A stretch of 64,000 nt of DNA from Flectonema sp. DT1601 (Eukaryota; Euglenozoa; Diplonemea; Diplonemida; Diplonemidae), in contig OZ025803.1 of the NCBI GenBank assembly GCA_964019425.1, positions 981,001 through 1,045,000 on the forward strand, written 5' to 3'. A model generated the notes under the pieces. That model did no database searches. It was not told the origin of the DNA and saw only the letters and a program-made list of their open reading frames with translations. Below are positions 1 through 8,743 of this stretch, in pieces. The translations under genes were made by a program, and so were the position numbers. The first letter of the stretch is position 1, and the number at the start of each line of letters is the position of its first letter.

Positions 1-178
1 ACAGAGGATTTCTGCTGTAAGAAATATTTCCCTGCAACAAAAAAAATTTATTGCAGAGTTTATGTAAAGATTATTATTTTTATGTCCTGCATCAAGTGCA
101 ATCAAGGTTGGAACCAAAAGTTAAAGGAATTTATTTGAACTTAGCAAACAAAAACAAACATACCAAGGGAACAACTAG
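1..178. repeat. Unassigned flank, possible remnant of the TA-TIR element
   Basis: This stretch has no gene. It shares ACAGAGGATTT and AATATTTCCCTG with the inside of the small TIR element at 60875-61320, so it may be a diverged or cut-off relative. The similarity is short, so the call is weak. Confidence 0.35.
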
Positions 179-388
179 TAATGGTCCTAGTCAAGACCTT
201 AAACTGACTAATCGGTCTTAACTTCAACTAAGTGAATGAACCCTTCCCGTTTTCCTTTTCCCTTTATTACTCTCTATCTGGTCTGTTATGTCATAAATCT
301 CATTTAATTTTATCATTCATTTTAATTTTCACTGTTTCCCATCTACATTTTATTTTCAAATAGTTCCGGTCTGTCTTTAATTTTAAAT
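179..388 (+). repeat. Module C, copy 1, left part (split by the DIRS-type element)
   Basis: This is the start of a repeat that recurs at 26515-26996 and 62108-62755. It begins near GGTCCTAGTCAAGACC and contains a pyrimidine-rich stretch followed by TCCGGTCTGTCTTTAA. The other copies run straight from AAATAAAAC into TGATCATG. Here that junction is split by the element at 389-4646 and continues at 4647. Confidence 0.85.
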
Positions 389-559
389 AAAACCATTCAG
401 ATTAACCTTATATTTCGTTGAACGCAGACAAAATCCTGTCGCACGGGGAAAATAAATCATGACCATAAGAAATAATCGGTTTTCAATCTGAATAGTTTCT
501 TCTCCGACTACGTCGGTACAAAAACCATTCAGATTAACCTTATATTTCGTTGAACGCAG
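389..559 (-). repeat. B1-A2-B2 split direct repeat block of the DIRS-order element
   Basis: The 39-bp B repeat occurs at 389-427 and 521-559. Between and overlapping them lies the A2 repeat, 413-525, identical to 4534-4646. ATTCAGATT in B and AATCTGAAT in A can pair, and CCGAC-TAC-GTCGG in A forms a small hairpin. Such repeats are thought to allow a circular intermediate to be formed and recombined. Confidence 0.93.
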
Positions 560-606
560 CTCATGACCATAGGGACCGCAAAGCGGAAAGAAAGAGAAAG
601 AACATT

Positions 607-2352
607 TCACTCGAAGAACTTACATTGCTGAGGTAAACTAGGAAGGCTGATTCCCCCACCTGGCGCCTTGGTGCCCCGGGTGTACTCGTCCGCACGTTGA
701 GAAGTGGTATCGACCCAGGTGCATCTCACTCGCAAATCAGCCGCGCCGGCTGTCTCATACAATGTGCACAACATCTCGTTCCCCATGAAGTTGGAGCTGT
801 GGCCTTTGTTAATAGCAGCCACTGCCGCCGTGTTATCCACGCGCAAATCCAGAACGTGACCCGGCCGCAGTACCGCAGCCAGTCGAACCGCCTGGAGAGC
901 GGCAAACATTTCCTTCAGGAATATATGATGTCTTGAAGGGGAGGGAAAACAGCCCTGAATCACTTCCTCCGGAACAATCTCCAGCACCGCCGCCCACTCC
1001 AAATCCGAAGCATCCGACCACGCAGTCACTTCGGGGTTGTCAGGGACAGCTGAAACCCAGTCGTTCCGTCGAAGCACATCCAAAACTCCCGCAAGCTCTC
1101 GCAATACTGACGGACAGAGTGGTAACGATTCGTCCCACCCGTCTGGCCTAGCTGCCATCTCTCTCCCAGCTCTCCTTACGAATGCCAGCGTCGATCGCAA
1201 GAAACACAAACGGCGTCCCGTCGTGTACCAAAACCATACCAAGCCACCGAAGACCCGGTAAAATTCCCTCGCCGTCACGGGGCGTCCCCCCATCATCCGT
1301 CCCAACGTCTCTGAGGATAACATCTTCTGGACCCAGTCTGGCGCCGATCGATAACGTTGCGGTGTGGCTGACAAATCAAATTCCAAACCCAGAGCCACGA
1401 AGTTCGACTTCGGTTCACCAAATCCTTCAGCATCACTCAGACGGGCACCAACGTAATCCGCCCTACGTTTGAATTCCGAGTAACGCTGCGCGGTCTCCTC
1501 CTCCGACTCTCCCACTACGAAGAAGTTGTCCACCCACGCCACACCATCTGACTCCGGGAGCAGAACCATCGCTGAACGATGCGCAATACACGGAGCCCAG
1601 CTCCACCCCATACACAGAGCCCGCAGCTTCGCACGCACGAAAGGACCTCTGGCGCCTCCCAAATTCACTCCGAAGTAATCGTCAACACCTCGTCCGAGAG
1701 GGAACTGGTAAAACCAACTCTTACCGTCGTCCTGAGCCACATAGCGTACAGAAAGGAAACGGGCTATCACCGATCGGATCCCAGGCAAAAGCATCGGTGG
1801 CGGTGGTCGCATCAGACGATTCAATTTTCTTCCATCACACACGAGTCGTAGCCCTCCCGAACTCTTCGGTACCGTGAACGCCGGAAGTACGACCTTCTGC
1901 TGGCTCGTTCGCTCCACCACACCCCACTTCTCCAAGTGTTCCAAATGCCTCATCATATGCCTCGAAGTACCACGGGACGCTGACCTGTCCGCCAACGCCT
2001 GCATCGCCTCAGGCAGAAATAAGGCCTCAAAAGCAGTTTCGTCTCGAATTACATCTAAGATTCCAGTCAAAATTCCTTCCGAGTCCAGCTCCACCAGTCT
2101 ATCTAAATCTAGTCGGGACTCTGAAATCGGAGCCAAATCACCCGCCTCCCTGTCAGAAGGAGGGGAGACGTGACGGCCTCCGACAGCTACGGTCGCCACT
2201 CCCGAGTACGTCAGCATCACGTCCGGTGCACCAGACTCCTCCCCCAAACTCCTCGCCCTTGGCGGAGGTGGCGGGGGATCCGGCACTTTGTACTTCACTT
2301 GCGGTTCCAGCAGAGCCCTTGGCTGAGCAGGAAACGCGGGACAAAACGGCAT
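607..2352 (-). CDS. Reverse transcriptase / RNase H of the DIRS-order element
   Basis: About 581 residues if the ATG at 2352 is used. That ATG overlaps the recombinase stop codon as TAATG, which is why I chose it over the longer open frame reaching 3165. The N-terminus is proline-rich. The RT follows, with fingers and palm motifs around RLVCDGRKLNRL, VAQDDGKSWFYQF, GWSWAPCIAH and AWVDNFFVVG. The C-terminal third is RNase H: AWSDAS, LKEMFAAL, RVDNTAA and QRADEYTRG carry the acidic residues. It would copy the element RNA into DNA. No methyltransferase domain, as seen in DIRS1 itself, is visible. GC content is far above that of the surrounding satellite. Confidence 0.9.
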   Translation of the reverse strand: MPFCPAFPAQPRALLEPQVKYKVPDPPPPPPRARSLGEESGAPDVMLTYSGVATVAVGGRHVSPPSDREAGDLAPISESRLDLDRLVELDSEGILTGILDVIRDETAFEALFLPEAMQALADRSASRGTSRHMMRHLEHLEKWGVVERTSQQKVVLPAFTVPKSSGGLRLVCDGRKLNRLMRPPPPMLLPGIRSVIARFLSVRYVAQDDGKSWFYQFPLGRGVDDYFGVNLGGARGPFVRAKLRALCMGWSWAPCIAHRSAMVLLPESDGVAWVDNFFVVGESEEETAQRYSEFKRRADYVGARLSDAEGFGEPKSNFVALGLEFDLSATPQRYRSAPDWVQKMLSSETLGRMMGGRPVTAREFYRVFGGLVWFWYTTGRRLCFLRSTLAFVRRAGREMAARPDGWDESLPLCPSVLRELAGVLDVLRRNDWVSAVPDNPEVTAWSDASDLEWAAVLEIVPEEVIQGCFPSPSRHHIFLKEMFAALQAVRLAAVLRPGHVLDLRVDNTAAVAAINKGHSSNFMGNEMLCTLYETAGAADLRVRCTWVDTTSQRADEYTRGTKAPGGGISLPSLPQQCKFFE

Positions 2353-3305
2353 TACAACTCGGTTCCCAGCTTCCAGGATGTCTCGGCTGACTGCCTCGCT
2401 ACATGTGTCTTCCCGGCCGGAAGGTATCTCGCCAAGGCATCCAACGACGAGTGTCTGGAGAGCTGGCGTATCGATTCCAGGCCTACTCCCTCCAGCAGTA
2501 AAGTGTGCAGTGCGCCCCTCCTCAGCGAGTGTCCCGACAGGTCCTTCCCCTCTCGTCTCAGAGCCGCCACTACCTTTCGGTAAGAAGTGTCCAGCAGCAA
2601 ATCGCCCGGACTCAGTCCCGTCATTGCCGTCTGAAGCGCGTTCCTCCACTTGTCGGCCAGGTACAGTCCCGTAGTCCGTCCCAAGCGGAAGGGGTCTGAC
2701 TTCGTTTCCGACCAGTTCACCGCCACGTATTCTCGTTCCAGAGTGATGTCTCCCACCTTCAATCGGATCACATCGGACACCCTTGCCGCGCCCGCCCAGC
2801 ATAGTACGATCGCCAACTGTGTGTCCCTGTCTACTTCCTTCCGCACCGCCTCCATCACCTGCTCTCCCACGGCCGGTACCGCTTGACGTTGTGGACGGAG
2901 CGCGCCGGCTCTTTTTAAAGCTCTCACGTAATCGGTCAGCATCTGGCCTTCTACGATGGAAATTCCCGTCCTTCTCAATGCCGCTTGGGCCCGTCCTACG
3001 TATTCCAGCGCCGTTGAGTTCGAAATTGGACCCTCGGTCCGAGACCTCTGTCTCTCCACCCAGTAAATGATCGCCAGATCCCACGACAACAAGACTCCCG
3101 TCGTCGCGTGCCAACTGTTCCGAAACTGAATCAGCCGACGCTGTGCCGCCTCCAGCCCGCGCCACCTCGAGTGTGATAGTGCATTTCCCACCATCTGAAG
3201 AGCCGACTTCGTCACAGTCATCGCCTTCGGCTTCGTCACCTCCTCCTCCGTCATTCTCGGTCGACCCACGTCTCGCACCGACAATATTCCCAGTCCCTCT
3301 AGCAT
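2352..3305 (-). CDS. Tyrosine recombinase of the DIRS-order element
   Basis: About 317 residues from the ATG at 3305, which lies 5 nt after the gag-like stop codon. The C-terminal catalytic domain shows the family signature: an Arg in ARVSDVIRLKVGD, the HSLRR box, a later His in LSRHSS and the presumed nucleophile Tyr in LARYLPAG near the C-terminus. The N-terminal half (SALQMVGNALSHSRWRG onward) would be the helical core-binding domain. In this class the recombinase integrates the circular DNA product instead of a DDE integrase, which fits the absence of a target duplication. Its stop codon overlaps the next ATG. An open frame continues upstream to 4115 inside the gag-like region, but I treat that as overlap rather than protein. 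Confidence 0.9.
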   Translation of the reverse strand: MLEGLGILSVRDVGRPRMTEEEVTKPKAMTVTKSALQMVGNALSHSRWRGLEAAQRRLIQFRNSWHATTGVLLSWDLAIIYWVERQRSRTEGPISNSTALEYVGRAQAALRRTGISIVEGQMLTDYVRALKRAGALRPQRQAVPAVGEQVMEAVRKEVDRDTQLAIVLCWAGAARVSDVIRLKVGDITLEREYVAVNWSETKSDPFRLGRTTGLYLADKWRNALQTAMTGLSPGDLLLDTSYRKVVAALRREGKDLSGHSLRRGALHTLLLEGVGLESIRQLSRHSSLDALARYLPAGKTHVARQSAETSWKLGTEL

Positions 3306-3310
3306 TGAGG

Positions 3311-4525
3311 TCAGTGCCGACTCTTCGTTGCGGGGGGCCTCTGTACCGGTCTTTGCGATGGCTTCTCCGTCTTCCCTTTTTTCACCCACATCTTCCGCAG
3401 AAAAGGTGGTACCGATGGCGCCACAAAGTGCGCATCTTCCATCTCCTGCGCCGCCGTCCAGCCTCCCCCCGTCACTCCTTCTCTCAATATCTCCAAACGG
3501 GCGATGTTCTCCTTCACCATGTCCCTGATGAGTCGTTCCGCTTCTTCCAGGTTGTCGATGGATGGTAACCTTGCCATCACTGTGCCGAGCTCTCGCAATC
3601 TGGCGTGTGCTTCGTGCGCTTGGGGACGGGCGTGGGCTCCTGCTTTTGCCTCCACCAGCTCGCGGTAGTGTTCCCGCTGGTGGACGTGCACTAACGATAA
3701 GTGCTCGGCGCTTCCTTCCCACCAGGCGTCCACGTCGATCGACGCCAGACCGCCCATCAGCGGTCCCCTGGTGATTTCTTCCAGCTGATGATCGGAACCC
3801 ACTCCGCCGGTCAGGTGGGCTCCATCGTTTCCCGTCCTTAGGTTCAGCAACTGATCCTGCAACACTCTCTTCTCCTCCTCGTGGCGTATCTGCCGACGCA
3901 GTGAGGCCAGATCCTCCTCTTCGATTCCGGGAGCTTGTGCCTGTGTCGGTGCGGGTAATGGTGATGGTGCTGGTGCTGGTGCCGGTGCGGTCAGCTTCGC
4001 TGTACGTCTCTCCAGCTCTAGCTGGGCTCGTAATCCAGCCAACTCCTTCTCGTGCTTGGCCTCTAACTGGGCTGTCCTCACTGCCGCCTCCGCTTCGTTC
4101 ACCATCAGTCCACACTGGGCGCGGGCCGCATCTACCTGCCGTCCGGCTTGGGCCTCCGTCACCGCTACCCCCGCCTGGGCTCTGGCGTGGTCGACCTCTC
4201 TCCCCGCCATCGCCTGGGTCACGGCCACACCCGCCTGTGCCCGTACCGTCTCGATCTCCCTTCCCGCCTGCGCATAAGTAACGGCTTGTGAGGCCGCTGA
4301 GTTGGTCGCCGCAATCGCGGCGTTTCCTTCTGCGTATAACGCCCGGATTTCTCCGGCGGCTGCTGCTTCTGTCGCCCTCGTGTGTGCCTCGGCGGTGTGG
4401 GCGGCTATCGCGGCCTGGGCCACGAGTACCGTGTTATCCACGGCCGACTGGGGTGCTAGTTGGGGCTGGCCCCTTCCGGCTCCAGCCGACAATTGCAGCA
4501 CTGTATTTGGGTTGACTCCTGGCAT
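3311..4525 (-). CDS. Gag-like ORF1 of the DIRS-order element
   Basis: About 404 residues from the ATG at 4525, the first ATG after the A1 repeat. It has no recognisable capsid motif. Residues about 40-170 are alanine-rich with repeated blocks of the kind AQAGREVDxARAQAGVAVTEAQ, likely to form a long helix or coiled coil, followed by a Pro-Ala-rich linker (PAPAPAPSPLPAPTQ) and a charged helical region. Position and composition suggest the structural ORF1 of the element; this is inference. Five nucleotides separate its stop from the recombinase ATG, so the three frames could be translated by termination-reinitiation from one RNA. Confidence 0.75.
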   Translation of the reverse strand: MPGVNPNTVLQLSAGAGRGQPQLAPQSAVDNTVLVAQAAIAAHTAEAHTRATEAAAAGEIRALYAEGNAAIAATNSAASQAVTYAQAGREIETVRAQAGVAVTQAMAGREVDHARAQAGVAVTEAQAGRQVDAARAQCGLMVNEAEAAVRTAQLEAKHEKELAGLRAQLELERRTAKLTAPAPAPAPSPLPAPTQAQAPGIEEEDLASLRRQIRHEEEKRVLQDQLLNLRTGNDGAHLTGGVGSDHQLEEITRGPLMGGLASIDVDAWWEGSAEHLSLVHVHQREHYRELVEAKAGAHARPQAHEAHARLRELGTVMARLPSIDNLEEAERLIRDMVKENIARLEILREGVTGGGWTAAQEMEDAHFVAPSVPPFLRKMWVKKGKTEKPSQRPVQRPPATKSRH

Positions 4526-4533
4526 AGTTGTTT

Positions 4534-4646
4534 TTTCGTTGAACGCAGACAAAATCCTGTCGCACGGGGAAAATAAATCATGACCATAAGAAATAATCGG
4601 TTTTCAATCTGAATAGTTTCTTCTCCGACTACGTCGGTACAAAAAC
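4534..4646 (-). repeat. A1 split direct repeat of the DIRS-order element
   Basis: These 113 bp are identical, as far as I can read, to 413-525. The repeat lies just upstream (on the minus strand) of the gag-like frame, so it probably holds the promoter. Its outer edge ends in AAAAC, which matches the target. Confidence 0.93.
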
Positions 4647-5083
4647 TGATCATGTTAACTCAATATTTTTTCTTATGTGCAAGAGATACCAACACGCAAG
4701 AGATACCAACGCACATACGAGATACCAGCACTTCCGAGATACCGACACAAAAGAGATACCAAGACACTTAAGATACCAGCAAGGACAGTGAGAGGTAGAA
4801 TGAACCCTCCTCCTTGTGTCCGATCCTGATTATTTTTTGTTGAATTGGTAGTGTTACCTCAGTTTGCTACTCTCGTATCTGTGTTGTGTTAACTCATGTA
4901 AGTGATCTTAACTCCTGTTAAATAAAAAAAAAAAAAAAAAAAAAAAGAAATTAAAAAAGAAGAATTTTCAAATGAAGTTATATCAACCCCTGCCACCCAT
5001 TATGATCAATTCTGCTTGTTTTTTTTTTTTTTTTCTTTCTTTTCTTCAAATATAAAAAAAAAAATTAAAAAATACAAAAGATG
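4647..5083 (+). repeat. Module C, copy 1, right part, and junction to satellite
   Basis: This continues module C after the inserted element. It starts TGATCATGTTAACTCAAT, carries the GAGATACCA minisatellite (4681-4780), a TGTGTTAACTCATG segment, poly-A, and a tail with ATCAACCCCTGCCACCC that also occurs at 62600-62660 and inverted at 52870-52938. It ends where the first satellite monomer begins. Confidence 0.85.
4681..4780 (+). repeat. GAGATACCA minisatellite
   Basis: Six imperfect units of about 16-20 bp built on (A)GAGATACC(A/G)(A/G)CAC. The same block recurs at 26757-26856 and about 62325-62420 with few changes, so it is a fixed part of module C. Confidence 0.85.
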
Positions 5084-6603
5084 AAACAATGTTATCATTG
5101 TTTTTTTTATCGATCGACTATGTCGATTACTTCCAGTTTTCCGTCCCGGTCAAGACGCTAAACTGATTGTTTTTTTTTTTTAAAAAAATTAATAAAAAGA
5201 ATATAAAAAAAAAAAAAGAATAAACAATGTTATCATTGTTTTTTTTTTTATCGATCGACTATGTCGATCACTTTCTATTTTCCGTCCTGGTCAAGACGCT
5301 AAACTGATTGTTTTTTTTTTCAAAATAAAAAAATATTAAAAAAAAATAAAATAAAAAAAAAGAATAAACAATGTTATCATTGTTTTTTTTTTTATCGTTC
5401 GACTTTGTTGACTAATTTCTATTATCCGTTTTTTTTTCTTTAAAAAATAAATAAAAAGAATTTAAAATAAAATAAAAAAAGAATAAACAATGTTATCATT
5501 GTTTTTTTATCGATCGACTATGTCGATCACTTTCTATTTTCCGTCCTGGTCAAGACGCTAAACTGATTGTTTTTTTTTTCAAAATTAATAAAAAAGAATA
5601 TAAAAAAATACAAAAAAAGAATAAACAATGTTATCATTGTTTTTTTTTTATCGTTCGACTTTGTCGACTAATTTCTATTTTCCGTTTTTTTTTCTTTAAA
5701 AAATAAATAAAAAGAATTTAAAATAAAAAAAAAAGAATAAACAATGTTATCATTGTTTTTTTATCGATCGACTATGTCGATTACTTTCTATTTTCCGTCC
5801 TGGTCAGGACGCTAAACTGATTGTTTTTTCTTTAAAAATAAATAAAAAGAATTAAAAAAAAAAAAAGAATAAACAATGTTATCATTGTTTTTTTATCGAT
5901 CGACTATGTCGATTACTTTCTATTTTCTGTCCTGGTCAGGACGCTAAACTGATTGTTTTTTTTTCAAAATTAATAAAAAAGAATATAAAAAAATACAAAA
6001 AAAGAATAAACAATGTTATCATTGTTTTTTTTTTATCGTTCGACTTTGTCGACTAATTTCTATTTTCCGTTTTTTTTTTCTTTAAAAAATAAATAAAAAG
6101 AATTTAAAATAAAAAAAAAGAATAAACAATGTTATCATTGTTTTTTTTATCGATCGACTATGTCGATCACTTTCTATTTTCCGTCCTGGTCAAGACGCTA
6201 AACTGATTGTTTTTTTTTCAAAATTAATAAAAAAGAATATAAAAAAAGTACAAAAAAAAAAGATTAAACAATGTTATCATTGTTTTTTTTTATCGTTCGA
6301 CTTTGTCGACTAATTTCTATTTTCCGTTTTTTTTTTTCTTTGAAAAATAAATAAAAAGAATTTAAAATAAAAAAAAAAGAATAAACAATGTTATCATTGT
6401 TTTTTTTTATCGATCGACTATGTCGATTACTTTCTATTTTCCGTCCTGGTCAAGACGCTAAACTGATTGTTTTTTTTTTTTCAAAATAAAAAAAATATTA
6501 AAAAAAAAAAAAAATAAAAAAAAAAGAATAAACAATGTTATCATTGTTTTTTTTTATCGTTCGACTATGTCGACTAATTTCTATTTTCCGTTTTTTTTTT
6601 TCT
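5084..6603 (+). repeat. Satellite array, forward orientation
   Basis: Monomers of about 115-140 bp. Each opens with ACAATG-TTAT-CATTGT. Type 1 then has ATCGAC-TAT-GTCGAT and a CGTCCTGGTCAAGACG hairpin; type 2 has TCGAC-TTT-GTCGA and no third hairpin. Long A and T runs separate the blocks. Types 1 and 2 mostly alternate. No gene is present. Confidence 0.93.
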
Positions 6604-6809
6604 TTAACCCTCTAATAAGAGGCCAAAAACCCTGTTTTTGAGAAAAATTGAAAAAATTGACAAAGGGGAAAAGGGGTGTGGGGGAAAATACAAAAAAATT
6701 ACAGGGTGAAAGACACCCCCCCGCGCATTGAAAAAACACCGAGGTCAGCCCGCAAGGGGGCGAAAAGAAATTGGGAAAATGCAACAACAACCTAAAAAAA
6801 CACTGTTAC

Positions 6810-8525
6810 TTAAGACCCCTGGGTTCGCTTTGATTTTGGCGATTTTGTAGGAGTAGAGTGCTTCCGTTTCACGTTTTTTGGTGGGGTATGACTGTCCGTA
6901 GCAAAGGTATGGTTGTTGCAAGCAGGTGCTGAAAACTTGTCAATATTCTCGTGATATTGTTCGAAGCAGGGATCAATGCATAAGAAAACCCCACATTTTG
7001 AACAGTAAATCGTTGACCTCACTCTTTTTGAAGAACAAATTCGTGAACTGCAGTAGGCACAGTCCCTAGAAGTATCGGACCTGCGTGGGTAGTGACCTTC
7101 TGTGCGAGTTTGGGGTGTTCTGCTATCAATAAGTTGAGAACACAGCCTACTCTTGAACTGAGTATATGTCCCGACGTCTTTTCCAGACTTCTTTTGAAGG
7201 GTGAAAACGTTGAAAATAGAAATCTCTAACAAGTAGTGAAAGACTTTCAGGGTCCAGCGTTTTGTCATCAGAGTTCTTTTTGCCTTCCCCTTGATACTGT
7301 CTACGAGGTCAACACCACCCATTAGTTTGTTGTATTGATGGATCTGTACCGGTAAGTCAATTTTGACCTTTTGCTGGATATTCTTTACTTTTGTCCAACG
7401 TGTGGCTGTCACATAACCTTTCTTGAGAGGCAATGTGCTGAAGACATGAACCTCTTTTGAGTTGTCCCTAAACTTTATGTGCTGCACATTGTGCTGGGAC
7501 TCCAGGTACGAGGCAGAGAACTTCTCCATCCGTCCCTGCACCTCCTCCTTTCTTTGTCTACCAGGCCCGGGGGTTGACTTTCGCTTCGTGACTTCAGGTA
7601 CACCTCTCCTGTTTCTCCTTACTGTGCCGACACAGTGGAAACCACGATCGTACATGTCCACGAAGAGTTGATAACTCGAATAGAAATTATCAAAGGCTAT
7701 CCATCTGCCTTGTTTCTCATACGGCTTGGTCAACTTTGTAACGTAGTCTGATGCTGTGTTCTTATTCCCCTGATGCAGCAGTATTTCCTGCACGTAGCCA
7801 GATTTCGACTCCGCCAAGACGTAAACCTTAATACCAAACCTAACTCTCTTTCTGGGTTCAAAGACTTTCATCCCTGCTGGGAGCTTACCTTTGGTGGGAA
7901 TCATACTCTCGTCAAGAGATAACTCTTTGTCTAGGTTATTAATCTCAGACCATTTGGGAACTATTGTGTCCAATAAGCTGCGGATTTTGTAGAGCTTGTC
8001 AGTTGGTTCAGGATTGGTAGCAGTGTAAAAATTTAAATTGGCTCGAATTTGGTGGAACCGATCTCGACTCATGCAGGAAGCAAAGTGGGGTGTGTACGCT
8101 GGGTCTGATGGACCGTGCCAGTATTCTGAGATATTTGGTTTATCACAAAGACTCATGAGGATATGGAGTCCTAAAAAGAGTTTGAGTTCAGCTACGTTAA
8201 GATTGAGTGCCTGATTGTAGTTGTTGCTGTAGTGCACAATCATCTTCATCACCGTTGGGGTGAACACAAGTTCAAATACCTGCAGTTCCTTCATCTTCTT
8301 CAGGTCTGACATGTTCCGCAGGGGCCTCCGAAACGTGTGCCGCTTTATCTTAGTGATTTTCTTGCTCCATTTCGGAGTGGAAATACTTTGCTCTATTGTA
8401 CTCTCGTCATCGCTCGAGCAAGACTCAGGAGCAACCAAATCTGGGATAGATGACCCTACTGAATCATTTTCGCTAGACATGGTTTTAGGGATATTAATTT
8501 TTGGCTGAAAAGATAGGATAGTCAT
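6810..8525 (-). CDS. piggyBac transposase
   Basis: About 571 residues from the ATG at 8525; this length is normal for the family. It cuts and pastes the element at TTAA. The RNase H-like catalytic core shows the three expected aspartates: SLDESMIP (about residue 205), IAFDNFYSS (about 279) and MGGVDLVDS (about 406). The C-terminal Cys-rich region (CAYCSSRICSS, YCSKCGVFLC) is the usual zinc-binding domain that recognises the ends. The N-terminus is acidic and Ser-rich, then basic. No stop or frameshift is visible, so the gene may be functional. A second in-frame ATG lies at MSSEN, 15 codons later. Confidence 0.95.
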   Translation of the reverse strand: MTILSFQPKINIPKTMSSENDSVGSSIPDLVAPESCSSDDESTIEQSISTPKWSKKITKIKRHTFRRPLRNMSDLKKMKELQVFELVFTPTVMKMIVHYSNNYNQALNLNVAELKLFLGLHILMSLCDKPNISEYWHGPSDPAYTPHFASCMSRDRFHQIRANLNFYTATNPEPTDKLYKIRSLLDTIVPKWSEINNLDKELSLDESMIPTKGKLPAGMKVFEPRKRVRFGIKVYVLAESKSGYVQEILLHQGNKNTASDYVTKLTKPYEKQGRWIAFDNFYSSYQLFVDMYDRGFHCVGTVRRNRRGVPEVTKRKSTPGPGRQRKEEVQGRMEKFSASYLESQHNVQHIKFRDNSKEVHVFSTLPLKKGYVTATRWTKVKNIQQKVKIDLPVQIHQYNKLMGGVDLVDSIKGKAKRTLMTKRWTLKVFHYLLEISIFNVFTLQKKSGKDVGTYTQFKSRLCSQLIDSRTPQTRTEGHYPRRSDTSRDCAYCSSRICSSKRVRSTIYCSKCGVFLCIDPCFEQYHENIDKFSAPACNNHTFATDSHTPPKNVKRKHSTPTKSPKSKRTQGS

Positions 8526-8705
8526 GGGCAACCTGGCTAAGACTGTTCCCAGTGCAGAAAAAAAAAAATGAACTTTTTCTCAGAAAAAGCTGGTGATTTT
8601 TGCAGCTCGATCCCACATAAAATTTGTCGTTTTTTGGCAGCTCTGGCTCCACCCTTGTACTCAAAAGGTACATTTTTCCCCTTTGTCAAAAAAAAAAAAA
8701 CGCGA

Positions 8706-8725
8706 AAGGCCACTATAGTGGCCTT
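8706..8725. other. Perfect palindrome near the piggyBac end
   Basis: AAGGCCACTATAGTGGCCTT is a 20-bp perfect palindrome 14 bp inside the right end. The other end carries a smaller CCTCT-AATA-AGAGG hairpin next to AGGCCA. Subterminal palindromes may serve transposase binding; this is inference. Confidence 0.7.
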
Positions 8726-8743
8726 CAGGGCTTAAAGGGTTAA

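Larger units (their letters stand above)
389..4646 (-). mobile_element. DIRS-order tyrosine-recombinase retrotransposon (VIPER/Ngaro-like)
   Basis: A 4.26-kb element on the minus strand. Read on that strand it is A1 (4646-4534), then gag-like, tyrosine recombinase and RT/RNase H frames, then B1 (559-521), A2 (525-413), B2 (427-389). This A1-ORFs-B1A2B2 split-direct-repeat plan is known for Ngaro and VIPER elements. The order gag-YR-RT/RH is, as I recall, that of VIPER. The A copies read identical over 113 bp and the B copies over 39 bp, so the insertion looks recent and the element looks whole. There is no target duplication: AAAAC is shared by both edges and by two empty C-module copies (26718-26722, 62278-62282), as expected for recombinase-mediated integration. 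Confidence 0.92.
6608..8739 (-). mobile_element. piggyBac transposon inserted in a satellite monomer
   Basis: The 2132-bp element is bounded by the TTAA duplication (6604-6607 and 8740-8743) and by ends beginning CCCTCTAA and, on the other strand, CCCTTTAA. Removing the element and one TTAA restores CTTTAAAAAATAAATAAAAAG, the type-2 monomer sequence found dozens of times nearby. It carries one transposase gene on the minus strand. It is therefore younger than the local satellite. Confidence 0.95.

Noticed and set aside
697-4583. Many plus-strand frames of 60-140 codons across the DIRS-order element.
   Set aside because: They are antisense shadows of high-GC coding sequence and show no family motifs.
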